Below are positions 62,658 through 64,000 of a stretch of DNA of 64,000 bases, in pieces. The DNA is taken from contig CACFZK010000007.1 of the NCBI GenBank assembly GCA_902570785.1, positions 1-64,000 on the forward strand, written 5' to 3'. Under the pieces are notes generated by a model that ran no database searches, was not told the DNA's origin, and was given only the letters and a program-made list of their open reading frames with translations. Position 1 is the first letter of the stretch. Every line of letters begins with the position of its first letter. A program made the position numbers and the translations under genes. This stretch comes from an uncultured Pelagibacteraceae bacterium. GTDB taxonomy: Bacteria; Pseudomonadota; Alphaproteobacteria; Pelagibacterales; Pelagibacteraceae.

Positions 62658-64000
62658 GTCTTCTCAACTTTCGCTCCTATAATCTCACTTGGAGGTTGGG
62701 TTTGTGGTATATAATCTTCTTTCGCACCTGGCACACTGAAATCGTAAGGCCATCTGTACACTTTTGGAAGTTCTTTACCCCAATTACCATGTTCTGGAGG
62801 CATTTGTGGCGTTTGCCACTCTAATGAGTTAGCTTTCCACGGATTTTTTTCCGCTTTTTTTCCAAGTCTAGCGCTTGCAAACAAATTGTATAAGAATAAC
62901 AATTGTGCAGCCCCAACTATTAAAACTGCAATAGTAATGAATTTGTTTAAAAGCAATGTCGATACATCTATATACGGACTATCATAGATTTCAAAGTATC
63001 TTCTCGGCACACCAACGAAACCTTGATAGTGCATTGGAAAATAAATTGCATATGAACCTATAAAGGTAATCCAAAAATGAACTTTTCCTAAAGTTTCATT
63101 CATCATTCTGCCCGTGACTAATGGATACCAGTGGTAAATTGCTCCGAAAACAACAAGTATAGGGGCAATACCCATAACCATATGAAAATGAGCTACAACA
63201 AAATAAGTATCAGATAAAGGAACGTCTACCGTTACATTTCCTAAAAATAAACCAGTTAATCCACCATTTAAAAAAGTCACAATAAAACCAAGAGAAAATA
63301 ACATGGGAAGAGATAAAACTATATTTCCTCTCCATAAAGTTAAAATCCAATTATAAACTTTAATAGCTGTAGGAACTGCAATAATTAATGTTGTTGTTGC
63401 AAAGAAGAAACCAAACCACGGGTTCATTCCACTTACATACATATGGTGAGCCCATACAAAAAAGCTTAAAGCACCAATCCCTACTATTGCCCAAACCATC
63501 ATTCTATAACCGAAAATAGTTTTTCTTGAGTGTACTGATAATAAGTCTGAAACAATACCAAAAGCTGGTAGAGCAACAATGTAAACTTCTGGATGGCCAA
63601 AGAACCAGAATAAGTGCTGGAATAGAATTGGGCTTCCACCTTCATGAGTTAATGTTTCTCCTAAAGAAACCATAGCTGGCATGAAGAAACTTGTTCCTAG
63701 CAAGCTGTCTAGCGTCATCATTAAACATCCAACTAATAAAGCTGGAAATGCAAACATCGCAAGAACAGTTGCTGTAAAAATTCCCCAAATTGTTAAAGGC
63801 AATCTCATTAATGTCATGCCTCTGGCTCTTAATTGTAAAACAGTTATGATGTAATTTAACCCGCCCATTGTGAAGCCGGCCACAAATAATATGAGTGAAA
63901 TTAACATCAGTATTATCCCTCCATTATAACCAGGTGTCCCAGCTGTGATTGCTTGTGGAGGATAAAGTGTCCAGCCTGCTCCGGTGGGCCCTCCAGGAAC
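62654..64000 (-). CDS. cytochrome c oxidase subunit I, N-terminus beyond the window
   Basis: Subunit I holds the haem a and haem-CuB centre. The reading frame stays open past 63907 to the window edge (GPTGAGWTLYPPQAI...), so at least 448 residues are inside and the N-terminal helices lie to the right. Visible are FGHPEVYIVALPAFG (CuB His with the cross-linked Tyr), WAHHMYVSGM (two CuB His), the K-channel/D-helix parts and VVAHFHMVMG (haem His pair). The C-terminal tail has PEHGNWGKELPKVYRWPYDFS. It leads an operon with two subunit III genes, subunit IV, ctaB and ctaG. Oxidase identity is secure; whether it is a coxMNOP- or caa3-like branch is inferred. Confidence 0.95.
   Translation of the reverse strand, partial: VPGGPTGAGWTLYPPQAITAGTPGYNGGIILMLISLILFVAGFTMGGLNYIITVLQLRARGMTLMRLPLTIWGIFTATVLAMFAFPALLVGCLMMTLDSLLGTSFFMPAMVSLGETLTHEGGSPILFQHLFWFFGHPEVYIVALPAFGIVSDLLSVHSRKTIFGYRMMVWAIVGIGALSFFVWAHHMYVSGMNPWFGFFFATTTLIIAVPTAIKVYNWILTLWRGNIVLSLPMLFSLGFIVTFLNGGLTGLFLGNVTVDVPLSDTYFVVAHFHMVMGIAPILVVFGAIYHWYPLVTGRMMNETLGKVHFWITFIGSYAIYFPMHYQGFVGVPRRYFEIYDSPYIDVSTLLLNKFITIAVLIVGAAQLLFLYNLFASARLGKKAEKNPWKANSLEWQTPQMPPEHGNWGKELPKVYRWPYDFSVPGAKEDYIPQTQPPSEIIGAKVEKT

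Noticed and set aside
1-64000. CRISPR arrays, insertion sequences, prophage or rRNA genes
   Set aside because: No regularly spaced repeats, transposase, integrase, phage structural genes or rRNA-like stretches were seen; almost all DNA is taken by named genes.

Overview
The window looks like a piece of a streamlined, very AT-rich alphaproteobacterial chromosome, most likely a marine SAR11-type (Pelagibacterales) bacterium. The reasons are the A/T-dominated codon use, the near absence of intergenic DNA, many start/stop overlaps (ATGA, TAATG), alphaproteobacterial gene neighbourhoods (yqeY-dnaG-rpoD, ubiK/lgt/midA-like/pgeF, prs-rplY-pth-ychF, petABC, the MarR/OmpR/EnvZ trio beside ilvE), a CcrM-type methyltransferase, and a carotenoid-to-retinal gene set of the kind that serves proteorhodopsin. 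No insertion sequence, prophage, CRISPR array or rRNA is visible. Genus-level assignment is inference.

Layout. 1-5 kb: mlaC (+), a CAT-anticodon tRNA best read as tRNA-Ile2 (-), then rpoD, dnaG and yqeY (-). 5-9.5 kb: carAB (+) behind a clear sigma-70-like promoter and a leader hairpin. 9.5-14.5 kb: a zinc-ribbon protein, a 2OG-Fe(II) oxygenase and an ELM1-like protein (-); trxB and an epimerase/reductase (+); an aminotransferase (-). 14.5-20.2 kb (+): uvrB, a frameshifted pteridine-reductase-type SDR, folB, uvrC, pgsA. 20.2-22.3 kb: a small surface-glycan patch, an O-antigen-ligase-like gene (-) facing away from a family 2 glycosyltransferase (+) that is split by a ten-G tract. 22.3-34.5 kb: ilvE (-), MarR/OmpR/EnvZ (+), ubiK (-), lgt to ychF (+), then cytochrome bc1 petABC (-). 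34.6-44.5 kb: hemF-greA (+), tRNA-Gln with cca, ispE and a TPR lipoprotein-like gene (-), UDG-rnhB-ccrM (+), and mutY with a flavin monooxygenase (-). 44.5-57.6 kb: one long + strand run: dciA, dsbA-like, smc, the ATP synthase Fo genes, crtI-crtB-crtY-blh, ispH, thrB, rnhA, rhodanese. 57.6-64 kb (-): a cytochrome c oxidase operon entering from the right edge, with ctaB, ctaG, a previously easy-to-miss 57-residue membrane ORF, thrC and a peroxiredoxin.

How genes work together. petABC plus the cytochrome oxidase operon form the end of an aerobic respiratory chain, and the Fo genes use the resulting proton gradient. Directly behind Fo lie the genes that turn GGPP into retinal (phytoene synthase, desaturase, lycopene cyclase, beta-carotene cleavage), followed by ispH, which supplies isoprenoid precursors. 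Neither crtE nor a rhodopsin gene is in the window. DNA upkeep is heavily represented (uvrB, uvrC, mutY, UDG, rnhA, rnhB, smc, dciA, dnaG, ccrM).

Most interesting points: a ten-G homopolymer that switches off a glycosyltransferase next to a ligase gene (possible phase variation, very unusual in so AT-rich a genome); a coupled 57-aa CxxC membrane protein between ctaG and thrC; three GANTC sites in the 80 bases before ccrM; a short SMC without a recognisable hinge; a PTR1/FolM-like reductase next to folB interrupted in an A8 run; and retinal genes directly following ATP synthase Fo genes.
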